Positions 1 through 7,842 of a DNA stretch of 64,000 nucleotides are shown piece by piece. Origin of the DNA: Leuconostoc gasicomitatum LMG 18811 (GTDB taxonomy: Bacteria > Bacillota > Bacilli > Lactobacillales > Lactobacillaceae); the NCBI RefSeq assembly GCF_000196855.1, contig NC_014319.1, positions 682,001 to 746,000 on the forward strand, given 5' to 3'. Under the pieces are notes generated by a model. That model worked only from the letters and a program-made list of their open reading frames with translations, was not told the DNA's origin and did not search any database. Both the position numbers and the translations under genes were made by a program. Each line of letters opens with the position of its first letter. Within the stretch, counting starts at the first letter, position 1.

Positions 1-126
1 GAAAATGAATTGACAGTATCACGTACATCTGCAGATGGCAAAACAACTGCTGTTTTGGATGCTAACTTTGCAACAAAGAGCTTTACTGTAACTGAAAATG
101 GTAAAGAAATATTTACGACAAAGTAA
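1..126 (+). CDS. C-terminal end of an unidentified protein (partial)
   Basis: An open frame enters from the left edge in frame 1 and ends with TAA at 124-126, giving 41 residues that finish ENGKEIFTTK. The visible part is hydrophilic, with alternating polar and hydrophobic residues that suggest beta strands, and has no membrane segment. A terminator follows at once, so this is the last gene of its transcript. I do not recognise the family from so short a piece and give no function. Confidence 0.6.
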   Translation, partial: ENELTVSRTSADGKTTAVLDANFATKSFTVTENGKEIFTTK

Positions 127-137
127 TTATGTCAATT

Positions 138-157
138 AAAGCGCCTCGGCGCTTTTT
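138..157 (+). terminator. Rho-independent terminator
   Basis: AAAGCGCC and GGCGCTTTTTT flank a two-base loop, forming a GC-rich hairpin followed by a T run. It ends the partial gene at the left edge. A perfect TATAAT at 161-166 follows directly and is the likely -10 of the next gene. Confidence 0.85.
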
Positions 158-189
158 TGGTATAATAGAGGCAAATAAAGGACAACGTT

Positions 190-845
190 ATGCTCATACT
201 TGCTTCTGATTTACCTCATTTTTTAATAGAAATTCTTTCGGCGGATAATCCGTTCTCAACGAGTAAGCTTATCATTCTTTTCTTGCTTATTTTTATTGAG
301 ACAGCAGGCATTGTGACTGGTTTCATACCTGGGGATACAATATTGACCACTGCTGGTGGACTTGCAGGAACACATCATAATTTTGGCGAGTTAATGGCCT
401 ATATTGCTGTTTTTTCACTCGCTTCCTTTTTAGGCGATGCCGTTAATTATTGGTTCGGTGCGTTTTTGATGAAACAAATTAGTAAGATCCCGTTTTTAAA
501 GCGACACTTGCAGGGGGGATGTTAGATAAATTAGCCACTAATTTTCATCCAAAACGTTGGTTATTATTTGTTGTATTGGGAAGATTTTTACCATTCATTC
601 GTGTTGTTGTGTCGTTATTAGCAAGAAGGTTAGCTCTGCCATTTGTTAGTTATATTCGTATGGCTGCTTTTGCGAGTGTATTGTGGTCTGCGGTTATTGT
701 TTCTGCAGGGTATTTCATTGGGCATTTAAATATACCGTCAGATATGCTGTTAATTATAGTTGTAGGTATAGCCATTGTCTTTATTCTGGCGTTAAGAGTC
801 CCAAAATTTAGGCAAGCAATCGTTAACTTGTTTGTTCGGAAATAA
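190..845 (+). pseudogene. DedA family membrane protein, frameshifted at a G6 run
   Basis: Two overlapping frames together encode one DedA (SNARE-associated/VTT domain) protein of about 218 residues. The first frame (190-525) carries the typical ETAGIVTGFIPGDT and FLGDAVNYWFG segments. The second (from about 516 to 845) carries the GRFLPFIRV motif and the last membrane helices. The frame changes at GGGGGG (513-518); seven Gs would restore one continuous reading frame. DedA proteins are transporters or flippases of undecaprenyl phosphate or related lipids. RBS AAAGGAC lies upstream of ATG 190. As written the product is broken, but a sequencing error, slippage or phase variation in the G run are alternatives. 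Confidence 0.75.
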
Positions 846-856
846 TCAAACTTTGT

Positions 857-862
857 TATAAT
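857..862 (+). promoter_or_regulatory. -10 element of the phosphoglucomutase gene
   Basis: A perfect TATAAT lies 28 bases before the ATG at 891, with the RBS AGGAG at 880-884 between them. No convincing -35 is visible, so only the -10 is claimed. Confidence 0.6.
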
Positions 863-890
863 AAAGCTAGAATACACATAGGAGAAAATC

Positions 891-2591
891 ATGATCTATC
901 AAGAACAATTAGCAAAATGGGAAGCAGCAACTTTGCCAGAATATTTGGCAAAGGATTTGGCACATTATACGCCTGAACAGCAAGAAGATGCATTTTACCA
1001 AAATTTGAGTTTTGGTACAGCAGGCATGCGTGGTGTTCTAGGGGCCGGAACAAATCGTATGAATATTTACACGGTTCGTCAGGTTACCGAGGCATTGGCG
1101 CGTTATATTGACGACCAAGGAAATGCTGCAAAGACTAGCGGTGTTGCTATTAGTTTTGATTCGCGACACTTTTCACCAGAATTTGCTTCAGATGCAGCGC
1201 AGGTTTTATCTGCACATGGTATTAAAGCCTATCTGTTTAGCAGTTTACGACCAACACCGGAATTGTCTTTTGCTGTACGCGAACTTGGCACATTTGCAGG
1301 AATTATGATTACGGCTTCTCATAACCCTAAGGAATATAATGGTTATAAAGTATACGGAGCAGATGGTGGACAAATGGTACCAGAAGCTGTTGATGCGGTT
1401 GTTTCAAAACTTGAAAATATACAAGACGTCTTTAATATCGCTTTAGATGAATCCAATGCATATGTACAGGTTATTGATTCAGAAATTGATGATAAGTATT
1501 TAGCTAACGTTGCCACAGTAACGGTTAACCCTGAGTTAGTTGCTAAAGAAGGGGCTTCGTTAAAATTTGTTTATTCACCATTACATGGCACAGGACAATA
1601 CATTGGTGAGAAGGCGCTACAACAAGCCGGTTTTACAAACTATACAATTGTGAAAGAGCAAGCTGTTATTGACGGAGATTTTCCAACAGTTAAGAAGCCA
1701 AACCCAGAAGATGCAGCAGCCTTAGCTATGGCTATTGATTATGCCAAACGTGAAGGCGCTGATGCAGTTGTGGCAACTGATCCTGATGCAGATCGTATGG
1801 GAGCAGCTGTCAAATTAGCTGACGGTACGTTCCAAGTCTTAACAGGAAATCAAATTGCAGCTGTGCTTGTGAACTATCTTTTGACGGCAAAGAAAGAAAC
1901 AAATACATTACCAGAAAATGGTGTCATTGTCACATCTATTGTTTCATCGCGTTTTGCTTCAAAAGTAGCTGAAAGTTTTGGTGTAATCACTGAAGATGTT
2001 CTAACAGGCTTTAAATATATTGCAGCTACAATTGATAAGTACGAAGCAACTAAAGAACAGACTTTCTTGTTTGGATTTGAAGAAAGTTTTGGTTATCTGG
2101 TTAAGCCATTTGCACATGACAAAGATGCGATTCAAGCACTTGTGTTATTTGCTGAAGTAGCGGCTTATTATAAGTCACAAGGAAAAACATTTGCAGATGG
2201 TCTAGAGGAATTGTTTGAGAAGTTTGGTTACTTTGAAGAAAAAACAATTAGTCTTGATTTTCCAGGTATTCATGGTAACGATGAGATGGGCGCCATTATT
2301 TCACAGTTCCGTGATAAGCAACCTGATACAATTGGTGGTTTAAAGGTTATACGTGCACAGGATTTTTCAAAGTCAATTGAAACAACTGTCAATGGTAAAA
2401 TAACGACATTACCACAGCCAAAAGCAAATGTATTAAAGTATTGGCTTGAAGATGGCTCATGGGTAGCTATTCGTCCTTCAGGAACTGAACCAAAATTAAA
2501 GTTCTATATTGGCGTCGAATCAGATTCACAAGTAGCATCTCAGTCTAAAATTGATGTTATGACAAAAGATTTGATGTCATACACGAAATAA
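891..2591 (+). CDS. pgcA: Alpha-phosphoglucomutase (PgcA type)
   Basis: Cytoplasmic enzyme interconverting glucose 1-phosphate and glucose 6-phosphate, supplying precursors for UDP-glucose, teichoic acid and exopolysaccharide. The 566 residues match the length of the large PgcA family. The phosphoserine loop TASHNP has Ser at about residue 143. The metal loop DPDADR starts at about 297, the sugar-binding loop GFEESFGY is near 396, and the phosphate-binding RPSGTEPK lies near the C terminus. RBS AGGAG precedes ATG 891. It appears to be transcribed alone. The family also contains phosphomannomutases, but the sequence pattern fits PgcA best. Confidence 0.93.
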   Translation: MIYQEQLAKWEAATLPEYLAKDLAHYTPEQQEDAFYQNLSFGTAGMRGVLGAGTNRMNIYTVRQVTEALARYIDDQGNAAKTSGVAISFDSRHFSPEFASDAAQVLSAHGIKAYLFSSLRPTPELSFAVRELGTFAGIMITASHNPKEYNGYKVYGADGGQMVPEAVDAVVSKLENIQDVFNIALDESNAYVQVIDSEIDDKYLANVATVTVNPELVAKEGASLKFVYSPLHGTGQYIGEKALQQAGFTNYTIVKEQAVIDGDFPTVKKPNPEDAAALAMAIDYAKREGADAVVATDPDADRMGAAVKLADGTFQVLTGNQIAAVLVNYLLTAKKETNTLPENGVIVTSIVSSRFASKVAESFGVITEDVLTGFKYIAATIDKYEATKEQTFLFGFEESFGYLVKPFAHDKDAIQALVLFAEVAAYYKSQGKTFADGLEELFEKFGYFEEKTISLDFPGIHGNDEMGAIISQFRDKQPDTIGGLKVIRAQDFSKSIETTVNGKITTLPQPKANVLKYWLEDGSWVAIRPSGTEPKLKFYIGVESDSQVASQSKIDVMTKDLMSYTK

Positions 2592-2594
2592 AGT

Positions 2595-2623
2595 TAGACA
2601 ATTGAGGCATATTTTGATACAAT
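2595..2623 (+). promoter_or_regulatory. Promoter of rplS
   Basis: TAGACA at 2595-2600 and TACAAT at 2618-2623 are separated by exactly 17 bases, one mismatch each from the sigma-A consensus. Transcription would start near 2630, at the first base of the structured leader. Confidence 0.65.
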
Positions 2624-2629
2624 TAAAAA

Positions 2630-2674
2630 AGGCTTAGAGGCCATATTAACGCTAATCCGCTGTGCGTTTAGCCT
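2630..2674 (+). ncRNA. Structured leader of rplS, L19-leader-like
   Basis: The untranslated region can form nested stems: AGGCT (2630-2634) with AGCCT (2670-2674), and AACGC (2648-2652) with GCGTT (2664-2668). Many Firmicutes have an autoregulatory L19 leader in exactly this place, in which free L19 binds its own mRNA. The assignment rests on position and pairing, not on a covariance search. Confidence 0.5.
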
Positions 2675-2712
2675 AAGGGCAAGTGTAAGATTATCGACTA
2701 GGAGAATTACTA

Positions 2713-3072
2713 ATGCGTCAAAATAGCATTTTAGAAAACATTACATCAGTACAATTACGTTCTGATATTCCTGATTTCCGCGCTGGTGACACTGTTAAAG
2801 TGTTCGCTAAGATTGTTGAAGGTTCGCGCGAGCGTATTCAATTATTTGAAGGTGTTGTTATCAAGCGTAAGGGTGCTGGTATTCAAGCAACTTATACTGT
2901 TCGTAAAATCTCGTCAGGTGTTGGTGTAGAACGTACATTCGCTTTGCATTCACCACGTGTTGAAAAGATTGAAGTGATTCGCTTTGGTGCTGTACGTCGT
3001 GCCAAGTTGTATTACTTACGTGCATTACAAGGTAAAGCAGCTCGTATCAAGGAACGTCGTCGCGACGTATAA
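2713..3072 (+). CDS. rplS: 50S ribosomal protein L19
   Basis: A 119-residue basic protein at the 30S-50S interface (bridge B8), matching the usual L19 length. It shows the family segments [29 protein letters not shown] and [26 protein letters not shown] lies nine bases before ATG 2713. In Bacillus rplS closes the rpsP-rimM-trmD-rplS cluster. Here it stands alone with its own promoter, structured leader and terminator, about 20 kb from rpsP and 25 kb from rimM-trmD. Confidence 0.97.
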   Translation: MRQNSILENITSVQLRSDIPDFRAGDTVKVFAKIVEGSRERIQLFEGVVIKRKGAGIQATYTVRKISSGVGVERTFALHSPRVEKIEVIRFGAVRRAKLYYLRALQGKAARIKERRRDV

Positions 3073-3079
3073 CTTGCTT

Positions 3080-3107
3080 AAAAAACATCCAGTGGGATGT
3101 TTTTTTT
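3080..3107 (+). terminator. Terminator of rplS
   Basis: AAAAAACATCC, loop AGTG, then GGATG followed by nine Ts. A standard intrinsic terminator directly after rplS. Confidence 0.9.
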
Positions 3108-3161
3108 GAGTGTGTTATGTATTGATTTCAAAAGCATAAATTTGTATAATGAATTTCAGAA

Positions 3162-3178
3162 TGTAATATTTATGTAAT
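3162..3178 (+). promoter_or_regulatory. Perfect WalR-type direct repeat
   Basis: TGTAAT (3162-3167), five bases, TGTAAT (3173-3178). This matches the WalR/YycF consensus TGTWAH-N5-TGTWAH known from Bacillus and Staphylococcus. It sits in the promoter region of the candidate small RNA. The only other perfect copy noticed in the window lies before the exopolysaccharide operon at 35092-35108. Binding by WalR is inferred, not shown. Confidence 0.5.
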
Positions 3179-3233
3179 GAAACAGCAAAACGTATGATAT
3201 GTAAACAGGACGATGAGGGTATATAATTAAAAC

Positions 3234-3366
3234 ATACTCGAATAATATTTGAGTTTCATTACTCCCCTAGTAATGTTTCAATCAGCCCCCCAATTACTGA
3301 TTGATTTAATTGATAACTTCGGTTATCGCGCCCCTGACCATCCCCTCTTCGGTCAGGGGTTTTTTT
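3234..3366 (+). ncRNA. Candidate small RNA with five hairpins and C-rich loops
   Basis: This stretch in the gap between rplS and dinB holds no good reading frame, but five consecutive perfect or near-perfect hairpins. SL1 is 3236-3254. SL2 is 3257-3275, with 7 bp and loop CCCCT. SL3 is 3279-3303, with 7 bp and loop CCCCCCAATTA. SL4 is 3312-3327, with a TTCG tetraloop. SL5 is 3331-3366, a 9-bp terminator stem with loop ATCCCCTCTTC followed by seven Ts. TATAAT at 3222-3227 would give a start near 3234. An alternative -10, TATGAT at 3193-3198, would start it near 3205. Loops carrying CCCC are typical of small RNAs that block Shine-Dalgarno sequences (Listeria LhrC, streptococcal csRNAs, RsaE/RoxS). 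I cannot say whether it belongs to a named family. Confidence 0.65.
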
Positions 3367-3399
3367 ATGTTTTCAATTATGGTTAACCAGTTTACGTTA

Positions 3400-3413
3400 C
3401 GAACAACAGTTCG
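3400..3413 (+). promoter_or_regulatory. LexA/HdiR-type SOS box over the dinB promoter
   Basis: CGAAC, four bases, GTTCG is a perfect dyad of the Gram-positive SOS-box type; the outer A and T extend it to six-base arms. It overlaps the likely -35 region of dinB. The extended -10 TGTTAAAAT lies at 3417-3425. DinB being damage-inducible fits this site. Confidence 0.65.
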
Positions 3414-3431
3414 TTATGTTAAAATAACTAT

Positions 3432-4517
3432 ATGGTAGAATTCATGATTACAAATGATACACGTAAAATTTTGCACGTTGATCTGGATGCGTTTTATGCA
3501 CAAATTGAAATGCGAGATAACCCAGAATTGAGACATAAAGTGTTAATTATAGCGCGTGATCCTGAAGAAACTGGGGGGCGAGGTGTTGTAGCAACAGCAA
3601 ACTATGCTGCAAGAAAGTTAGGTGTTCATTCAGCTATGAGTGCCTCTGAAGCCAAAAAATTGGCACCTCATGCTGTCTTCTTATCTCCTAACTTCACTAA
3701 ATATAGAGCTGTCTCTAACCAAATTCATAATGTGTTTGATGCTTTTACAAAGAAGGTCGAACCGGTAGCATTAGATGAAGCTTATCTTGATGTGAGTGAT
3801 TTGAATTTATCAGGGTCAATGTTGGCAGCGCGTATTCGACACGAAATTTTAAGAGTGACGGGCCTCACGAGTTCTATTGGTATTTCACATAACAAGTTAT
3901 TAGCTAAGCTGGGATCTGAATATAATAAACCAAATGGTGTCACAGTTATCACAACTCAAAATATGTTAACATTTCTTGATGAATTAGCTATTGGCGATTT
4001 TCGTGGCGTTGGGAAAAAAACACATGAAAAATTCAAGCGGTTGCAGATTGAAAATGGATCAGACTTGAGAAAAATGTCATATGATGAATTACGATCTCAA
4101 TTTGGCAAGGTTGGGGAGCATCTATATTATCAAGCTCGTGGTGTTCATTTTGGTGAAGTTCAGTGGCAACGACAACGTCAGTCGATCGCTAAAGAAGAAA
4201 CGTATGACCATTTTTTACATAGTGAACGCGATATACAATATGAATTTAAAAAACTAGCTGCTGCTTTGATCGAGGCGCTAAAAAAGCATCATCGTGTTGG
4301 CAGAACACTGAATATTAAAGTACGTGATGATAATTTTAATACAATGACTCGTGCAATCACACGAGAGTTACCGTGGCCATTGTCGGAAGAATTGTTAACT
4401 GAAAATGCGCAGAATATTTTTGAGGATTTAATGGCGCCACCTTTTTCAGTTCGATTATTAGGAATATCAATGGGTAATTTGCAATCTAACAGTTTTGAAG
4501 AAATGACGTTATTTTAA
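3432..4517 (+). CDS. dinB: DNA polymerase IV (Y family)
   Basis: Error-prone translesion polymerase. The N-terminal catalytic motif HVDLDAFYAQIE (metal-binding Asp near residue 17) and ALDEAYLD (near 113-120) carry the acidic triad. The thumb helix-hairpin-helix follows (RGVGKKTHEKFKRL), then the little-finger domain. The C terminus SFEEMTLF resembles a beta-clamp-binding peptide. Its length of 361 residues is normal. ATG 3432 lies only six bases after the -10, so the message may be leaderless; ATG 3444 with a poor RBS is the alternative start. Expression is probably SOS-controlled. Confidence 0.92.
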   Translation: MVEFMITNDTRKILHVDLDAFYAQIEMRDNPELRHKVLIIARDPEETGGRGVVATANYAARKLGVHSAMSASEAKKLAPHAVFLSPNFTKYRAVSNQIHNVFDAFTKKVEPVALDEAYLDVSDLNLSGSMLAARIRHEILRVTGLTSSIGISHNKLLAKLGSEYNKPNGVTVITTQNMLTFLDELAIGDFRGVGKKTHEKFKRLQIENGSDLRKMSYDELRSQFGKVGEHLYYQARGVHFGEVQWQRQRQSIAKEETYDHFLHSERDIQYEFKKLAAALIEALKKHHRVGRTLNIKVRDDNFNTMTRAITRELPWPLSEELLTENAQNIFEDLMAPPFSVRLLGISMGNLQSNSFEEMTLF

Positions 4518-4584
4518 ACGTGATATACTAGATAAAGACGTGTTAATTTTAAACACAGATCTGTAAAAATAGAAAGATAAGATT

Positions 4585-5601
4585 ATGGCAACGATTGAAG
4601 AGCAACTACTACAACAAATTAAAAGATATGACACAATTATTATTCATAGACACCAGCGACCAGATCCTGATGCGTTTGGTTCACAACTAGGCTTGAAGGC
4701 AGTATTACAAGCGAGCTTTCCTGAAAAACATATTTATGCTGTAGGTAAAGAAGTGCCAGGGTTGTCATGGATGAACGAAGATGATACATTCATGGATGAT
4801 ATACCGGATAAAACCTACAAGAATGCTTTGATTATCATGGTGGATACTGCTAATTCACCCCGTATTGATGATCAACGGTGGCCTAATGGTTTAGAAACAA
4901 TTAAAATTGATCATCATCCAAATGATGAACCTTACGGTGATTGGCAATGGATTAAGCCAGGACATTCAGCAACGAGCACGATGATCTATGAGTTCTATGA
5001 AACGCTTAAAGATCAAGGGTTAATCATGACTGATAAGGCAGCACGGTTACTTTACATTGGTATTGTAGGTGATACTGGCCGATTTATGTATGGCATGGAC
5101 AAGGAAACTTTTCGTGTAGTTTCAGAACTATTTAATTATAAATTTAACTATGAAGCGGTTCATCACAATATGGAAACAATTACTGAAAATGCCGCTAAAT
5201 TATCAGGATATGTCCTACAAAACCTGAACATTTTGCCTTCGGGATTTGCTTTTGTTGTGCTAACGAAAGCACTAGTTAAACAATTTGATTTAAGAGAATC
5301 TGGCACTGCCTTTGTTGTCCCACTGCCTTCAAAAATTGATAAAGTCAAAGCTTGGGCTATTTTTGAAGAACAAGATGAAGGTAACTATCGTGTACGTTTG
5401 CGATCAAGAACTATTGTCATTAACAAAATTGCAAACCAATTTGAAGGTGGCGGACATCCAATGGCATCAGGTGCTTGGGCACAAACAGGACAAGATGTTG
5501 AACGATTAATAAAAATGGTTGATAGTGCCTTAATTAAACAGTATGGTACCGAGGGAACAGCTCAGGAAATAACTGAGAAAATTGAAAGTAGAGAAATTTG
5601 A
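4585..5601 (+). CDS. nrnA: NrnA-type DHH phosphoesterase (nanoRNase / pAp phosphatase)
   Basis: Degrades short oligoribonucleotides and pAp. The DHH domain motifs are RHQRPDPDAFGSQLG (about residues 22-36), a VDTA motif, IKIDHHPND (near 109) and GIVGDTGRF. The DHHA1 domain ends in FEGGGHPMASGAWA, the substrate-binding glycine loop. The 338 residues are slightly longer than the typical 310-320. The RBS is weak (GAAAG). The stop codon TGA overlaps the ATG of the helicase gene, so the two are translationally coupled and both serve RNA turnover. Confidence 0.88.
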   Translation: MATIEEQLLQQIKRYDTIIIHRHQRPDPDAFGSQLGLKAVLQASFPEKHIYAVGKEVPGLSWMNEDDTFMDDIPDKTYKNALIIMVDTANSPRIDDQRWPNGLETIKIDHHPNDEPYGDWQWIKPGHSATSTMIYEFYETLKDQGLIMTDKAARLLYIGIVGDTGRFMYGMDKETFRVVSELFNYKFNYEAVHHNMETITENAAKLSGYVLQNLNILPSGFAFVVLTKALVKQFDLRESGTAFVVPLPSKIDKVKAWAIFEEQDEGNYRVRLRSRTIVINKIANQFEGGGHPMASGAWAQTGQDVERLIKMVDSALIKQYGTEGTAQEITEKIESREI

Positions 5602-6965
5602 TGGCAGAAACAGCAAACCAATTTGGACAATTTAATTTAAAGCCAGAAATCATTGTAGCTTTGACCAAAATTGGGTTTACACAACCAACACCAGTACAGG
5701 CTAAGCTTATTCCTAGTATTTTGCAAGGAAACGATGTTGTTGGTCAATCTCAGACAGGGTCTGGGAAAACACATACATTTTTGATACCAATATTGAACCA
5801 ATTGTCACAAAATGAACAATATGTGCAGGCTGTAATTACAACACCATCTCGTGAGCTAGCAGCACAAATTACCAAGGCAGCTAAAGACTTCGCGGAAAGT
5901 TGGCAACAAAATGTGACGATTTCAGAATTTGTCGGTGGTACAGACAAAATGCGACAAATCAAGCAACTTGAAAAAGGTCAACCTCAAATTGTTATTGGCA
6001 CACCGGGTCGAATTAAAGATTTGGTGTCAACCGGTGCTTTAAAGTTACATGCTGTACACACACTGGTTGTTGATGAAGCAGATATGACACTTGACATGGG
6101 ATTTTTGAGTGAAGTAGATTTTATAGCTGGTGCAATGCCAGATAAATTACAAACTTTGGTATTCAGCGCAACCATGCCAGAAAAATTAAAGCCATTTTTA
6201 AAGAAGTATTTGGATAATCCAAAATTCGAAGCTATTCCTGTATCAACTGTTATTGCAGATACTATTGATAACTGGCTATTAGCGACAAAATCAAAAAATA
6301 GAAATGATGTGATATATCAAGTATTATCAATTGGCAATCCTTATTTGGCATTGGTATTTGCTAATACAAAAGAACGTGCAAAAGAAATTGCTTCGAATTT
6401 GCGTGGCCGTGGTTTAAAAGTTGCAGAAATTCATGGTGATATTGAACCACGTGAACGTCGACGTGTGATGAAAGCAATCCAAAACTTAGAATTTCAATAT
6501 GTTGTCGCAACTGATTTGGCGGCCCGTGGTATTGATATTGAAGGCGTATCGCATGTTATTAATGATGATATTCCAGATGAGCTAGAATTTTTCGTTCATC
6601 GTGTCGGACGAACTGGTCGTAATGGGTTAGCGGGTCTCGCAATTACGTTATATGGTCCAGATGAAGAGCAAGAAGTTGCGGAATTAGAAGCGCTTGGTAT
6701 TAATTTTAAAGCTAAGCAAATTAAAGATGGTGAGATTGTTGATGTTAAGGATCGCCGAGCACGTAAACAACGTGTCGCCACAACCAAAAAATTAGATCCA
6801 ACAATGGTTGGTATGGTTAAAAAGAAGAAAAAAATTGTTAAACCGGGTTATAAGCGCCGAATTAAGTCAGCGATTCAACGTAAAGATCAAATGGATCGCC
6901 GTATTTCAAAGCGAGAAGAAATGCGCGCTACACGTAAGGAAAATAAAAAGCGTGGTGATAGGTAA
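5601..6965 (+). CDS. cshB: DEAD-box RNA helicase, CshB-like
   Basis: ATP-dependent RNA helicase probably acting in ribosome assembly, cold adaptation and mRNA decay. Visible motifs in order are Q motif (FTQPTPVQAKLIP), motif I QTGSGKT, Ia PSRELAAQ, Ib TPGRI, II DEAD, III SAT, V ATDLAARGID and VI HRVGRTGRNG. The last 60 residues are strongly basic (KKKKKIVKPGYKRR), as in CshB-type helicases that bind structured RNA. I start it at ATG 5601, overlapping the nrnA stop as TGATG; a TTG one codon earlier is possible. CshB versus another DEAD-box paralogue rests on the tail. Confidence 0.85.
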   Translation: MAETANQFGQFNLKPEIIVALTKIGFTQPTPVQAKLIPSILQGNDVVGQSQTGSGKTHTFLIPILNQLSQNEQYVQAVITTPSRELAAQITKAAKDFAESWQQNVTISEFVGGTDKMRQIKQLEKGQPQIVIGTPGRIKDLVSTGALKLHAVHTLVVDEADMTLDMGFLSEVDFIAGAMPDKLQTLVFSATMPEKLKPFLKKYLDNPKFEAIPVSTVIADTIDNWLLATKSKNRNDVIYQVLSIGNPYLALVFANTKERAKEIASNLRGRGLKVAEIHGDIEPRERRRVMKAIQNLEFQYVVATDLAARGIDIEGVSHVINDDIPDELEFFVHRVGRTGRNGLAGLAITLYGPDEEQEVAELEALGINFKAKQIKDGEIVDVKDRRARKQRVATTKKLDPTMVGMVKKKKKIVKPGYKRRIKSAIQRKDQMDRRISKREEMRATRKENKKRGDR

Positions 6966-6966
6966 T

Positions 6967-7004
6967 AAAAAATAAGACGACTCAACTGAGTCGTCTTATT
7001 TTTT
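6967..7004. terminator. Bidirectional terminator between cshB and the DUF915 gene
   Basis: A near-perfect palindrome (arms AATAAGACGACTCA and its complement) flanked by A and T runs on its two sides. It can stop transcription from both convergent genes. Confidence 0.88.
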
Positions 7005-7842
7005 AATGGCGATCACGACGTGATAATGGTGTAATGATATTGGATTGAATTAATTTCATGACTTCGGGGTTATCTGGTAAATTAGAATGTTGTGCATTGT
7101 CACCTGTCACAGTAATCTGAGTATATGATTTAACTCTTTTTTGATAAATATATTTTCCAGCGATGACACTTTGAATTGGAACAATGCCATCATCAGTGTA
7201 GTCTTCAGTACCGGCAATTGAATATACTGTTAGGTGACTTGGTATTTTACTATTATCTTGTATAAAATCTTTTAACATTTCAGTGCGTCGCTGTAAGGAA
7301 GTTTCTGAAAAGTTAAAGGGTGTCCCCAATGTCATCAATGTTGGTATTGAAAAGTCATCACTGTCAAAATATTTTTCAAAAAAATTTGTCCATATTAAGC
7401 CACCGTTTGAATGACCAACAGCAGAAAATGTCTGAAAGTGATAGCGATCTTGTAAGGCATAAAGAGCACTTGTTAACCATTGTGTCTGTTTTTTAATATT
7501 GTTGTAACCATCTTCGTTATTTTGAAAGCCAATAACAATAAATGGTTGGCGGTCATTAGCGTTGATTTTGCCAGTGTATATCAACTCACCATCTTGGTTA
7601 ACTTTGACTTTTAGAACACTGTGTGTTGGGCCACTAGCATTGATTTCTGATAATAAATGATCGAATCGATTAACGGTTGCTTCAGATCCGGGAACAAAAA
7701 TAACAGGTGTCATATGTGAATTTTTAATCTTGGATTGATGAGTACTTGTTTCTGATACCCAATGCTGACCATAGATACCTAAAAACACCATTAATATTAA
7801 GCTTAATATTAAAATTAATGTTAACACGATTCTATTTTTCAT
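7003..7842 (-). CDS. Secreted or membrane-anchored alpha/beta hydrolase, DUF915 family
   Basis: A 279-residue protein with an N-terminal hydrophobic helix (about residues 5-25, no lipobox), then an alpha/beta hydrolase fold. It has the oxyanion strand TPVIFVPGSEATVNRF, a nucleophile elbow GHSNGG, and a C-terminal segment IAGTEDYTDDGIVP with acid and histidine positions typical of DUF915. The substrate is unknown; cell-surface ester hydrolysis is the family expectation. It overlaps the preceding IIC gene by 11 bases, so the pair is cotranscribed from the minus strand. RBS AGAGGT lies before the ATG. Confidence 0.75.
   Translation of the reverse strand: MKNRIVLTLILILSLILMVFLGIYGQHWVSETSTHQSKIKNSHMTPVIFVPGSEATVNRFDHLLSEINASGPTHSVLKVKVNQDGELIYTGKINANDRQPFIVIGFQNNEDGYNNIKKQTQWLTSALYALQDRYHFQTFSAVGHSNGGLIWTNFFEKYFDSDDFSIPTLMTLGTPFNFSETSLQRRTEMLKDFIQDNSKIPSHLTVYSIAGTEDYTDDGIVPIQSVIAGKYIYQKRVKSYTQITVTGDNAQHSNLPDNPEVMKLIQSNIITPLSRRDRH

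Noticed and set aside
3234-3366. 6S RNA, tmRNA or T-box in the rplS-dinB gap
   Set aside because: There is no single long interrupted hairpin, no tag-peptide frame or tRNA-like ends, and no T-box specifier or antiterminator sequence; the series of short hairpins fits a trans-acting small RNA better.
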